Origin: CALHRB01 sp964473465
Lineage (GTDB): Bacteria; Bacteroidota; Ignavibacteria; Kapaibacteriales; UBA2268
Reading direction: 5' to 3'
Length of the DNA stretch: 64,000 nt
Assembly: GCA_964473465.1 (NCBI GenBank)
Contig: CAYYPE010000004.1
Location: 1-64,000 of the forward strand
This document shows, piece by piece, positions 1-7,489 of the stretch; position 1 is the first letter of the stretch; each line of letters begins with the position of its first letter. The translations under genes were made by a program, and so were the position numbers. The notes below the pieces were generated by a model that was given only the letters and a program-made list of their open reading frames with translations, was not told the origin of the DNA and searched no databases.

Positions 1-150
1 ATTCTGGATAAATTAGGTTGTATTTTAATTAGGCATGGAGGTAAACACGACTGGTATCAAAACAAATCTTCAGGAATATGCCAACCAATACCAAGACATA
101 AAGAAATAAACGACAATTTAGCAAAATCAATCATCAAAAAATTATCTTAA
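1..150 (+). CDS. hicA: HicA-family toxin, C-terminal part (cut by window edge)
   Basis: The first 49 codons form an open frame ending in TAA. They carry the hallmark C-terminal half of the HicA/YcfA mRNA-interferase fold: a GGKHDWY stretch holding the catalytic-type histidine, then PIPRHKEI and a short helix ending LAKSIIKKLS. HicA proteins are small double-stranded-RNA-binding-fold toxins that cleave mRNA and are held in check by a HicB antitoxin encoded next to them. Only the C-terminus is in the window, so length, start and partner cannot be judged. No hicB lies downstream, so if one exists it must be upstream of base 1. Family call from motif; toxin activity is inference. Confidence 0.8.
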   Translation: MLDKLGCILIRHGGKHDWYQNKSSGICQPIPRHKEINDNLAKSIIKKLS

Positions 151-251
151 TTGCCCTCAATTTTACCTTTACTTTTCAAAACAATTATTAAATCTATGTT
201 TTCATTAAAATGATGTCTTTCAAGGTTTGTTAAGTAATCCATAAAAACTTC

Positions 252-437
252 CTACATCTTCACAAAGCGTCCCACCCAATCGCCAACACGGACAAAATAT
301 ACCCCAAACGGCATGCCCGAAACATCAATCCTTATTTTCCCCTCTTGAGAGGGGACAAAGGGGTGTGTCCCTCCCGTTCCATCGGCGGACTTCACACATT
401 CCCCGAGCAGATTAAAGAATTTTAATATTATTTTCCT
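252..437 (-). pseudogene. Remnant of a T9SS type A sorting domain
   Basis: On the minus strand an open frame of about 60 codons ends at a TAG (252-254). It reads like the end of a T9SS C-terminal sorting domain: ILKFFNLLGECV, then a spacer, then IRIDVSGMPFGVYFVRV and a basic end GRFVKM. There is no start codon and no preceding protein body, and the frame runs into the last codons of cstA in another frame. This fits a fragment left after deletion or rearrangement of a secreted-protein gene. The spacer is encoded by a short palindromic repeat. Recognition of the domain is by eye; the decay history is inference. Confidence 0.6.
337..371. repeat. Short palindromic repeat-like element
   Basis: The segment contains a perfect inverted repeat, CCCCTCT-TG-AGAGGGG (339-354), followed by ACAAAGGGGTGTGTCC. 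It is far richer in GC than its surroundings. It is translated as an insert inside the T9SS remnant, so it looks like an element dropped between the two halves of the domain. A degenerate, similar palindrome sits in the C25 protease gene near 24931-24951. Whether it is a dispersed family in this genome cannot be decided from this window. Confidence 0.45.
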
Positions 438-2275
438 ACTGTTACAGGCGAAATTCCCTCGTCAAGAACATATTTACCAGTTTTTACTATTCTATACCAC
501 TTGGGAAGTGCATCGATAAAAATAATCAATACACTCGATACTATGATTGCAGTCATAATGAAATTAACCCAGCCGACAAATTCTTTGCCGGGTATGGCTG
601 TTTGAGGAAGATAGATATTAAACATATTCATTAAACCCGCTGAAATGGTTACAACTCCGACAAAAAGCATGGGAATCGCTGTTACCCATGCATATTTTAT
701 TTTTCCACGATTAATAATATAAGCCGTCCCAATGACCAAAGCCGCAGTGGCTAACAATTGGTTTGCCGTTCCAAACATAGGCCAGATTGTTGAGACACTT
801 CCCGTATAAATGAAATATCCCCACGAAAAAACAACTATTGCACTTGCTACAACATTTCCCGGAAGCCAGTTAGTCTTAGCAAAGGGTTTATAAAATTTGC
901 CTATTGTTTCCTGTAAGATAAATCTTGCAATTCTGGTCCCGGCGTCAATTGTTGTCAGAATAAATAATGCTTCAAACATAATAGCAAAATGATACCAATA
1001 GGACATCAGTGATTGAAGTCCGGGAATAGCGGAAAAAATCTGAGCCATTCCTACCGCCAGAGATACTGCACCGCCAGTTCTACCTACCAACTCCTCCCCA
1101 ACTTCTTTGCTCAAGTAGGCAAGGTTTGATTCTGTGAACCCCATTGCCCTGAGCTGATCAGCAAATAATGGAAATGAATCAACAGGTATATTAATTAAGA
1201 AATAATCAAGAGGAAAAAGACTGCAAGCAGCAATCAAAGCCAGAATGCTAACCAAACCCTCGCTCAGCATCGAACCCATTGCTATGAATTTTATGTTTTT
1301 TTCATTAGCCAGCATTTTTGGTGATGTACCGGAACTAACCAGTGAATGAAAGCCCGAAATAGCTCCGCAGGCTATTGTTATGAACAGATATGGAAAAAGT
1401 GAGCCGGGAATGATTGGTCCGCCACCCGAAGTGAAAACAGTAAAAGCGGGCATTTTCATATCGGGCATAACGATAATAATACCAATTGCAAGGAAAGCAA
1501 CAACTCCAAGCTTCATAAATGAACTAAGATAGTCTCTCGGTGATAGTAATAACCAGACAGGTAGAACCGAAGCAAAAAAACCATAAATACAAAGCAGAAT
1601 TGTCAGAGTTTTATGGTCAAAAAGGAAATAAGGCTCCAAAAATGAGCCGGGTATATATCTGCCAAGTATGACAGCCAATGTAAGTAAAATTACACCTATT
1701 ATAGTTGCCTCGCCTGTTCTGCCCTTTCGGAACCTGAACATCCATAAACCCATAAAAATAGCAATCGGAATAGTCATAGCTATAGTAAATGTTCCCCAGG
1801 AGCTTTCGCTCAAAGCATTGACTACAACAATTCCAAGACCCGCAAGAGCAACAATGATAATAATTAAAATAGCAACCGATGCCGTTACACCGCTTATTTT
1901 GCCGATTTCGGCTTTTGCAATTTCGGCAAGTGATTTCCCATCATGGCGTATTGAAGCAACAAATATAACAAAATCATGCACTGAGCCTGCAAGAACTGCC
2001 CCAAGCAGCATCCATGCAAAGCCTGGGAAAAATCCAAACTGTGCAGCAAGGACAGGACCAACAAGCGGTCCAGCACCCGCTATCGCCGCAAAATGATGCC
2101 CAAACAGAATATATTTATTCATCGGAACGTAATTACTACCATCGTATAATCTATTCGCTGGTGTTGGATTATTTTCGTTTACGACTGCAACTTTGGCGGC
2201 AATAAAACTATAATAAAATCTATAAGCTAATGCAAAAACAGCAAGAGCGATTATGATCAGCGGCATTGCATTCAT
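428..2275 (-). CDS. cstA: CstA-family carbon starvation / peptide or pyruvate transporter
   Basis: A 615-residue integral membrane protein with many hydrophobic helices. It has the conserved N-terminal block of the CstA family: YVPMNKYILFGHHFAAIAGAGP followed by a PVLAAQFGF segment and the SVHDF motif. The family imports peptides or pyruvate during carbon limitation (E. coli CstA, BtsT). This protein is shorter than the about 700-residue E. coli members, as is usual for the compact family form. Substrate cannot be read from sequence. The gene is divergent from the PilM-like gene across a 185-bp AT-rich gap (2276-2460), which should hold both promoters; I could not place either. Its 3' end abuts a stranded T9SS fragment. 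ATG at codon 1 or 4 are both possible starts. Confidence 0.9.
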   Translation of the reverse strand: MNAMPLIIIALAVFALAYRFYYSFIAAKVAVVNENNPTPANRLYDGSNYVPMNKYILFGHHFAAIAGAGPLVGPVLAAQFGFFPGFAWMLLGAVLAGSVHDFVIFVASIRHDGKSLAEIAKAEIGKISGVTASVAILIIIIVALAGLGIVVVNALSESSWGTFTIAMTIPIAIFMGLWMFRFRKGRTGEATIIGVILLTLAVILGRYIPGSFLEPYFLFDHKTLTILLCIYGFFASVLPVWLLLSPRDYLSSFMKLGVVAFLAIGIIIVMPDMKMPAFTVFTSGGGPIIPGSLFPYLFITIACGAISGFHSLVSSGTSPKMLANEKNIKFIAMGSMLSEGLVSILALIAACSLFPLDYFLINIPVDSFPLFADQLRAMGFTESNLAYLSKEVGEELVGRTGGAVSLAVGMAQIFSAIPGLQSLMSYWYHFAIMFEALFILTTIDAGTRIARFILQETIGKFYKPFAKTNWLPGNVVASAIVVFSWGYFIYTGSVSTIWPMFGTANQLLATAALVIGTAYIINRGKIKYAWVTAIPMLFVGVVTISAGLMNMFNIYLPQTAIPGKEFVGWVNFIMTAIIVSSVLIIFIDALPKWYRIVKTGKYVLDEGISPVTVGK

Positions 2276-2460
2276 AGTATTTTAACTATATTCATTTTTG
2301 AAACAAAACAACACTAAATTTAAGAATTAATTTTTATTAATAAAAGTAATTACTGAAGAGTTTATTGTAAATAATTTTATTTTTTATTGGTATTAATATT
2401 TCAGATTTAATTTTTAATTAATTTTATTAAATTTGATAAACTAATTTTATTTATATATTT

Positions 2461-3390
2461 ATGGGCTGGATTCTTTCAATTTATTTTAATACAGATAGAA
2501 CCTATCTGACTCTGGTTAGAGAAGGTCCAAAAGGTCTTGCCCTTGAATATATCAATTCAACCGAAAACCCAATATTGCTCGAAAATCCAGATAGCGATAC
2601 CTCAATTCTCGGATTTAGAGAACTTGATAAGTATCTTAAAGATATTAAATCTAATGTCAACCGGGTTGCAGTAACCTTGCCAAGTGAAAATGTTTTAGTT
2701 ACCCAATTCACATCCGAATCGGAAGAAGAATTAGACGAGTTAACAAAAATCGTTGATAAGGAAATCAGGAATATTTATCCCCAATTCACATATCAAAATT
2801 TTACATCTTCGATTGTCCCGCTTGGCTTCGAACCTAATGGATTAAGAAATATGATGGCAATTATTATTTCTAAACAGGATTTCGAATCCTGCAAGAAATT
2901 TTTACAAAACTATAATTTAGCCGTTGATATTGTCGAAATTAGCCAGCTTAATGCTCATTCGGCATTTATTTATAATTACCCCGAACATTTAACAAAAAAT
3001 GTTGCTATTGTTGGAATTCAAAATCAATTTATTGACCTGAGCATCATAAAAAATACTCAGCCAAGTTATTATAATCTTCTAAATTTTCAGAATAAAGAGG
3101 AAATTCCATTTGTTTGTGATAATGAACTTGGAATAATACAAAATAAATTTGATATTCTGGTTGAAGAAATTTTTCTGTTTGGGATTGGACTTAATAAACA
3201 AATTTTGAATGAAACTGATGAATTACTGAGGAAAAAAGATATAAAAGTTTCAAGAATGAATGCATTCAGAATGATGTCCACATTCCTCTCAAATCGGGAA
3301 AGGGAATATTGCCAGCGAACCGCCCATTTATATCCACCCTGCATTGGAGCTTGCATCAATCCTTATCACAAAAGATATAAAATATATTGA
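2461..3390 (+). CDS. PilM-like actin-fold (ASKHA) protein, function unknown
   Basis: 309 residues, apparently soluble, without a signal peptide. The start GWILSIYFNTD, the middle VAVTLPSENVLV and the later VAIVGIQNQFIDLSII resemble the two nucleotide-binding phosphate loops of the PilM/FtsA actin-like fold. The C-terminus (HLYPPCIGACI) fits the closing helix of that fold. PilM normally sits on the cytoplasmic side of type IV pilus or type II secretion machines with PilN/PilO, but none of those genes is nearby. Instead rsmD starts 2 bp after the stop, so the two are probably co-transcribed. The family assignment is tentative and based on pattern only. Confidence 0.5.
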   Translation: MGWILSIYFNTDRTYLTLVREGPKGLALEYINSTENPILLENPDSDTSILGFRELDKYLKDIKSNVNRVAVTLPSENVLVTQFTSESEEELDELTKIVDKEIRNIYPQFTYQNFTSSIVPLGFEPNGLRNMMAIIISKQDFESCKKFLQNYNLAVDIVEISQLNAHSAFIYNYPEHLTKNVAIVGIQNQFIDLSIIKNTQPSYYNLLNFQNKEEIPFVCDNELGIIQNKFDILVEEIFLFGIGLNKQILNETDELLRKKDIKVSRMNAFRMMSTFLSNREREYCQRTAHLYPPCIGACINPYHKRYKIY

Positions 3391-3391
3391 T

Positions 3392-3958
3392 ATGAGAATT
3401 ATTTCGGGTAAATTCAAAGGAAGTCGTTTAGATTTCAAAGTTCCCCCAGAAACAAGACCTACAACGGACTTTGTAAAGGAAATGATTTTCAATGTTATTG
3501 ATAATCTCATAGACTTAGATGAAAGAGTTGTTTATGACCTTTTTGCAGGGACTGGTGCTTTTGGCTTTGAATCTATCAGTCGGGGGGCTAATTTATGTTA
3601 TTTTATTGATAAAAGCTTCAAGGCATGTGACTATATCAAAAGAATTGCAATAAAACTTAAAATTCCTGATAGTCAATATTCGATATTGAAAAAAGATGTT
3701 CTAAAATTTCTTAAAACGGATTTTTTGGAATCAGAATTCGAAAAACCTGACATTATTTTTATTGATGCACCTTATGAAAAAATATTAGAAAATCTTACCT
3801 TGGCTTTAATAAAGAAAAATTCTGTTTTTAAAGATGGATGTATCATTATAGTTGAACATTCAGAAAGCATAAATTTAATAATACCTTCAGGTTTTGAATT
3901 GGTGAATTCAAAAATAGCTGGAAGCACCAAAATAGATTTTATTCAGTGCAAATTATAA
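3392..3958 (+). CDS. rsmD: RsmD-like 16S rRNA (guanine-N2) methyltransferase
   Basis: 188 residues from the ATG at 3392; a longer in-frame ATG at 3344 would overlap the upstream gene by 47 bp and adds no family sequence. The N-terminus MRIISGKFKG and RPTTDFVKEMIFNVI are diagnostic of RsmD, and VYDLFAGTGAFGFESISRGA is the SAM-binding motif I. E. coli RsmD methylates G966 of 16S rRNA. The catalytic motif IV, normally (D/N)PP(Y/F), reads D-A-P-Y here (IFIDAPYEK), an unusual change in the target-base pocket. The gene ends in a 6-bp convergent overlap with glnS. Confidence 0.88.
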   Translation: MRIISGKFKGSRLDFKVPPETRPTTDFVKEMIFNVIDNLIDLDERVVYDLFAGTGAFGFESISRGANLCYFIDKSFKACDYIKRIAIKLKIPDSQYSILKKDVLKFLKTDFLESEFEKPDIIFIDAPYEKILENLTLALIKKNSVFKDGCIIIVEHSESINLIIPSGFELVNSKIAGSTKIDFIQCKL

Positions 3959-5659
3959 ATTTTTACTTATTTTTGCCCATGTATCCCTGAGTGTAACAGT
4001 CCTGTTGAAAATAAGTTTTTCCTTTGTGCTATCCTTATCAAAACAAAAATAACCGACACGTTCGAACTGGTATTTTTGTTTTAAATCATCCTCGAGGATA
4101 GTGGGTTCGATTTTTATTTTAAGAATTTTAAGTGAGTCAGGATTAATGTTATCCCTCCAACTACCACCTTCGGGATATTCTTCGGGATTTTCTTTGATAA
4201 AAAGATGTTCGTAAAGTCTGGCTTCAGCCTCAAGAGCAAATTTTGAGGAAACCCAGTGAATAGTGCCCTGAACTTTACGCCCGTCAGGAGATTGACCACC
4301 TTTGGTTTCAGGATCGTAAGTGCAGTAAACTTCAATGACTTCTCCCGTATTCTCATCAGATTTATAGCCAGTGCAGGTTATATAATAACCATATCTTAAC
4401 CTGACTTCCTTTCCGGGCGAGAGTCGATAGTATTTCTTGGGAGGATCAATCATAAAATCATCTTTATCAATAAAAATCTCCCTTGTGAACTTAATTTTTC
4501 TGACACCCATGGATAAATCTTCAGGATTGTTGATAGCATCAAGCTCTTCTTCAGCATTTTCAGGGAAATTAGTAATAATAACTTTTAATGGATTCATAAC
4601 TGCCAGAACTCTTTTAGCTTTTTTATTCAAATCCTCTCTTATACAAAATTCAAGTAAAGCATAATCAACAATACTTTCACTTTTTGCAACACCTACCCTT
4701 TCAGCAAAGTTTCGAATTGATTCTGGAGTATAACCTCTTCTACGAAAACCCGAAATAGTTGGCATTCTTGGGTCATCCCAGCCATTAACAATACCTTCCT
4801 TCACAAGTTCAAGAAGTTTTCTTTTGCTCATAAGAGTATAAGTAAGATTTAATCTGGCGAATTCAATCTGTTGAGGGTGATGTATTTCGAGCTCGTCGCA
4901 AAACCAATCATATAGCGGACGATGGTCTTCAAATTCAAGAGTGCAAATTGAATGGGTAATTCCTTCAATCGAGTCGGATTGTCCATGAGCATAGTCATAC
5001 ATTGGATAGATACACCATTTGTTGCCAGTTCTGTGATGCTCTTCGTGAAGAATGCGATACATAACCGGGTCTCGCATATTAAGATTTGGATGTTTCATAT
5101 CAATCTTGGCTCTTAATGTTCTTGAGCCATCAGGGAATTCACCGTTTTTCATTCTTTCGAATAAATCTAAGTTTTCTTCTATAGAGCGATTTCGGTAAGG
5201 ACTTTCAATGCCGGGTTCCGTAAGAGTTCCTCTATATTGGCGAACTTCTTCGGGGGACAAATCACAAACAAAAGCTTTACCCTTTTTGATTAGTTTTATT
5301 GCCCATTCATATAATTGTTCGAAATAATCGGAAGCAAAAAATTCCCGGTCTTCCCAATCAAATCCTAACCATCTGACATCTTCCTTTATTGATTCAACAT
5401 ATTCAACTTCTTCCTTTGTCGGATTGGTATCATCGAAACGCAAATTACATTTACCATTATATTCCTCAGCTAATCCAAAATTCAAGCAAATAGATTTAGC
5501 GTGGCCTATGTGAAGATAACCATTTGGTTCAGGAGGGAATCTGGTATGCACTTTACCACCCCATTTGTTGGTTTTTAGGTCTTCCTCGATAATTGATTTA
5601 ATAAAATTCGACGGGCGACTCCCTTTTTCTGTCATGGCTTGATCATTATTTACTTCCAT
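3953..5659 (-). CDS. glnS: Glutaminyl-tRNA synthetase
   Basis: 568 residues, class I aminoacyl-tRNA synthetase that charges tRNA-Gln with glutamine. The ATP-binding HIGH motif is in PPEPNGYLHIGHAKS (residues 42-56) and the KMSKS-type loop is MSKRK (277-281), the usual GlnRS version. RFDDTNP and the C-terminal anticodon-binding beta-barrels with RYGYYITC are also typical. The size matches bacterial GlnRS (about 550-570). The initiator could be Met1 or Met9. The 3' end overlaps rsmD by 6 bp tail-to-tail, so no separate terminator fits between them. Confidence 0.97.
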   Translation of the reverse strand: MEVNNDQAMTEKGSRPSNFIKSIIEEDLKTNKWGGKVHTRFPPEPNGYLHIGHAKSICLNFGLAEEYNGKCNLRFDDTNPTKEEVEYVESIKEDVRWLGFDWEDREFFASDYFEQLYEWAIKLIKKGKAFVCDLSPEEVRQYRGTLTEPGIESPYRNRSIEENLDLFERMKNGEFPDGSRTLRAKIDMKHPNLNMRDPVMYRILHEEHHRTGNKWCIYPMYDYAHGQSDSIEGITHSICTLEFEDHRPLYDWFCDELEIHHPQQIEFARLNLTYTLMSKRKLLELVKEGIVNGWDDPRMPTISGFRRRGYTPESIRNFAERVGVAKSESIVDYALLEFCIREDLNKKAKRVLAVMNPLKVIITNFPENAEEELDAINNPEDLSMGVRKIKFTREIFIDKDDFMIDPPKKYYRLSPGKEVRLRYGYYITCTGYKSDENTGEVIEVYCTYDPETKGGQSPDGRKVQGTIHWVSSKFALEAEARLYEHLFIKENPEEYPEGGSWRDNINPDSLKILKIKIEPTILEDDLKQKYQFERVGYFCFDKDSTKEKLIFNRTVTLRDTWAKISKNL

Positions 5660-5747
5660 AGCTATTTCAAAGTATGATTTAATAAATTATTATTTAACGA
5701 AATGAGTATTGATTTATTAATATTTGATTAATAATTAATTCAAAAAA

Positions 5748-6437
5748 TTATAAAATCTGATTAACCGGATAAGTACAGGAAATATCATCGAAAAATGGAT
5801 TATTGACTATTTTGGAAACCTCGAAAGCTACCATTTTGTTACTGTCGTAAGGAATAGTAATTAGCTTTTGCAATTCAACAGGGTCAGAATCTGGATCCAA
5901 CCATACATTTCGAAGATTTTCAGGAATAATGACGGGCATACGATTGTGGATTTCTGCCATCAATTCATTAGGTTCGGTGGTGATTATTGTTGTCGAAAGA
6001 ATTTCCTGCTTTTCCTGAGATTGTTTATCTACCCAGATATCCCATAAACCTGCAAAGGTGAAAGGTTCGCCGGATTTCATTTTTATTAAGTATGGGACTT
6101 TTGAATTAGTGGTTCTATCCTGTTTCCATTCATAAAAAGCATCGGCAAGAATCAAACATCTTTTATTTTTAAATGAATTTTTAAATGATGGTTTTTCCAG
6201 CAAGGTTTCTACCCTTGCATTTATCATTTTTGAAGCAAGGGTTTCATCTTTTGCCCACGATGGTAACAAACCCCAGTGTGCTTCAAGGATCTGGTCTGGT
6301 TTTGTGTTTAATATAACTTTCACTTTTTGAGAAGGTGCAATATTATACCTTGGATTAATATCACTATCTATTTTTAATCCGGGTAATAACTTTTCAATTT
6401 GACTTGTTTTAGCTGAAAGAGCAAATCTCCCACACAT
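5748..6437 (-). CDS. SRAP-family abasic-site DNA-protein crosslinking protein (YedK/HMCES)
   Basis: 229 residues when started at the ATG at 6437. SRAP proteins use Cys2, exposed after removal of the initiator Met, to form a thiazolidine crosslink with abasic sites in single-stranded DNA. Here CGRFAL follows that ATG directly, so the 17-codon longer frame cannot be right. The other active-site residues are visible: Asn32 in RYNIAP, Glu103 in DAFYEWK and His164 in HNRMPVI. The revised start also leaves a clean 10-bp gap after the hydrolase gene, in the same direction. The role is protection of abasic sites in ssDNA; involvement in an SOS response cannot be seen here. Confidence 0.93.
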   Translation of the reverse strand: MCGRFALSAKTSQIEKLLPGLKIDSDINPRYNIAPSQKVKVILNTKPDQILEAHWGLLPSWAKDETLASKMINARVETLLEKPSFKNSFKNKRCLILADAFYEWKQDRTTNSKVPYLIKMKSGEPFTFAGLWDIWVDKQSQEKQEILSTTIITTEPNELMAEIHNRMPVIIPENLRNVWLDPDSDPVELQKLITIPYDSNKMVAFEVSKIVNNPFFDDISCTYPVNQIL

Positions 6438-6447
6438 AAAGCATAAA

Positions 6448-7383
6448 TTAATAAATGAACGATACTTTATTTTGTCTTTCTTCTTCAATCATTTGTCTGG
6501 CTTCTTCAATTATTTCCATAGGGTTTGTAATGTGCATCATATGGTTACTTCCCTTGATAATTTTATGAGCTGATAAATTAGATAAACTTAAAAGTGATTT
6601 CTGATTATCCTGCCAGATATTTTCAATTTCAGAGGCTTTTTCCGAAGGGAGTCCGAGTTGCTTATATGTTTCAATCATCACATCAGGATCTCTGGATAAG
6701 ATTCTTAAAGATATATTCGGGAAAAAATTAATATTTTTAATGTTTTCAATAGTATCCCAAAATCCCTCATACTCATCGCAAATCGTTTCATAAAATTTCT
6801 TATCCTTCTGATAAACCATCAATTGATTTTGAATTTCTAATGGAAAGAAAGGATATAAATTATTGATGAAATGATCCATATATTTTGCGAAATTTTCATC
6901 GTCAAGTTCAAGAATATTTCTAATCCCTTCAACCCGGGATTTCATAGTAAAATATTTCTGATAAAGTTCAAAATCATATTCTTCCAGTTCATTATGATTT
7001 GGAGTGAACGAATCAACTAATATCAATCCCGAAGCCATTCTGGGAAACATCTTTAAAAGATTAATAATATATAAACCTCCAGAGGAATGACCAATAAAAA
7101 TGAATGGTTCGGCTAAACCGCTATTTTTAAGCATTGTAAAAAGTTCTGAGGAAATTTGCTGACCTGTTCTTGGTTTTATATGCGAAGGACTTTCACCATA
7201 ACCAGCTCTGTCATAGGTTATAACTGTTGTTATTTCAGCTAATTTTTCTTGAATTAAAAGCCACTCGGCTGACAGAACGCCCCAACCCGGTTCAATAACA
7301 ACTGCTGGTTCACCTTCCCCTGAAATTCTCACATATAAATTTTTATTTCCTGAAGAAACATACTTCCCATCAATAAAATGCAT
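6448..7383 (-). CDS. Alpha/beta hydrolase
   Basis: 311 residues from the ATG at 7383. The protein has the oxyanion-side strand AVVIEPGWG, the TYDRAGYGES turn and the nucleophile elbow GHSSGG (Ser100 in this numbering), then a cap region and a C-terminal SNHMMHI that likely carries the catalytic His. These mark the alpha/beta-hydrolase fold; substrate is unknown. A longer in-frame start at 7446 would lie inside the rho-independent terminator of the upstream propeller gene (7408-7464), so I reject it. There is no signal peptide, so it is probably cytoplasmic. The SRAP gene follows 10 bp downstream and may share its transcript. Confidence 0.85.
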   Translation of the reverse strand: MHFIDGKYVSSGNKNLYVRISGEGEPAVVIEPGWGVLSAEWLLIQEKLAEITTVITYDRAGYGESPSHIKPRTGQQISSELFTMLKNSGLAEPFIFIGHSSGGLYIINLLKMFPRMASGLILVDSFTPNHNELEEYDFELYQKYFTMKSRVEGIRNILELDDENFAKYMDHFINNLYPFFPLEIQNQLMVYQKDKKFYETICDEYEGFWDTIENIKNINFFPNISLRILSRDPDVMIETYKQLGLPSEKASEIENIWQDNQKSLLSLSNLSAHKIIKGSNHMMHITNPMEIIEEARQMIEEERQNKVSFIY

Positions 7384-7407
7384 ACTATACTCTATTATAT
7401 TTATGTT

Positions 7408-7464
7408 AAAAAAAGTCATTTCAGCTTTAAGGTATTTTCTAAACACCAGTTTGCCGAAATGACT
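7408..7464 (-). terminator. Intrinsic terminator of the propeller-protein gene
   Basis: On the minus strand AGTCATTTCGGC (7464-7453) pairs over 12 bp, with one G-T wobble, with GCTGAAATGACT (7425-7414). The stem is followed directly by seven T. It lies 26 bp after the stop codon of the propeller gene and ahead of the hydrolase ATG. Confidence 0.8.
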
Positions 7465-7489
7465 AATTTACTCATTAATACTAAATATT

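Noticed and set aside
1668..2096. A 142-codon plus-strand frame inside cstA
   Set aside because: It is the antisense shadow of a conserved membrane-protein gene. The Ala/Pro/Thr-rich translation has no family marks.
7384..7446. Longer N-terminus for the alpha/beta hydrolase
   Set aside because: These codons lie within a 12-bp stem and T-run terminator of the upstream gene and do not resemble family sequence.
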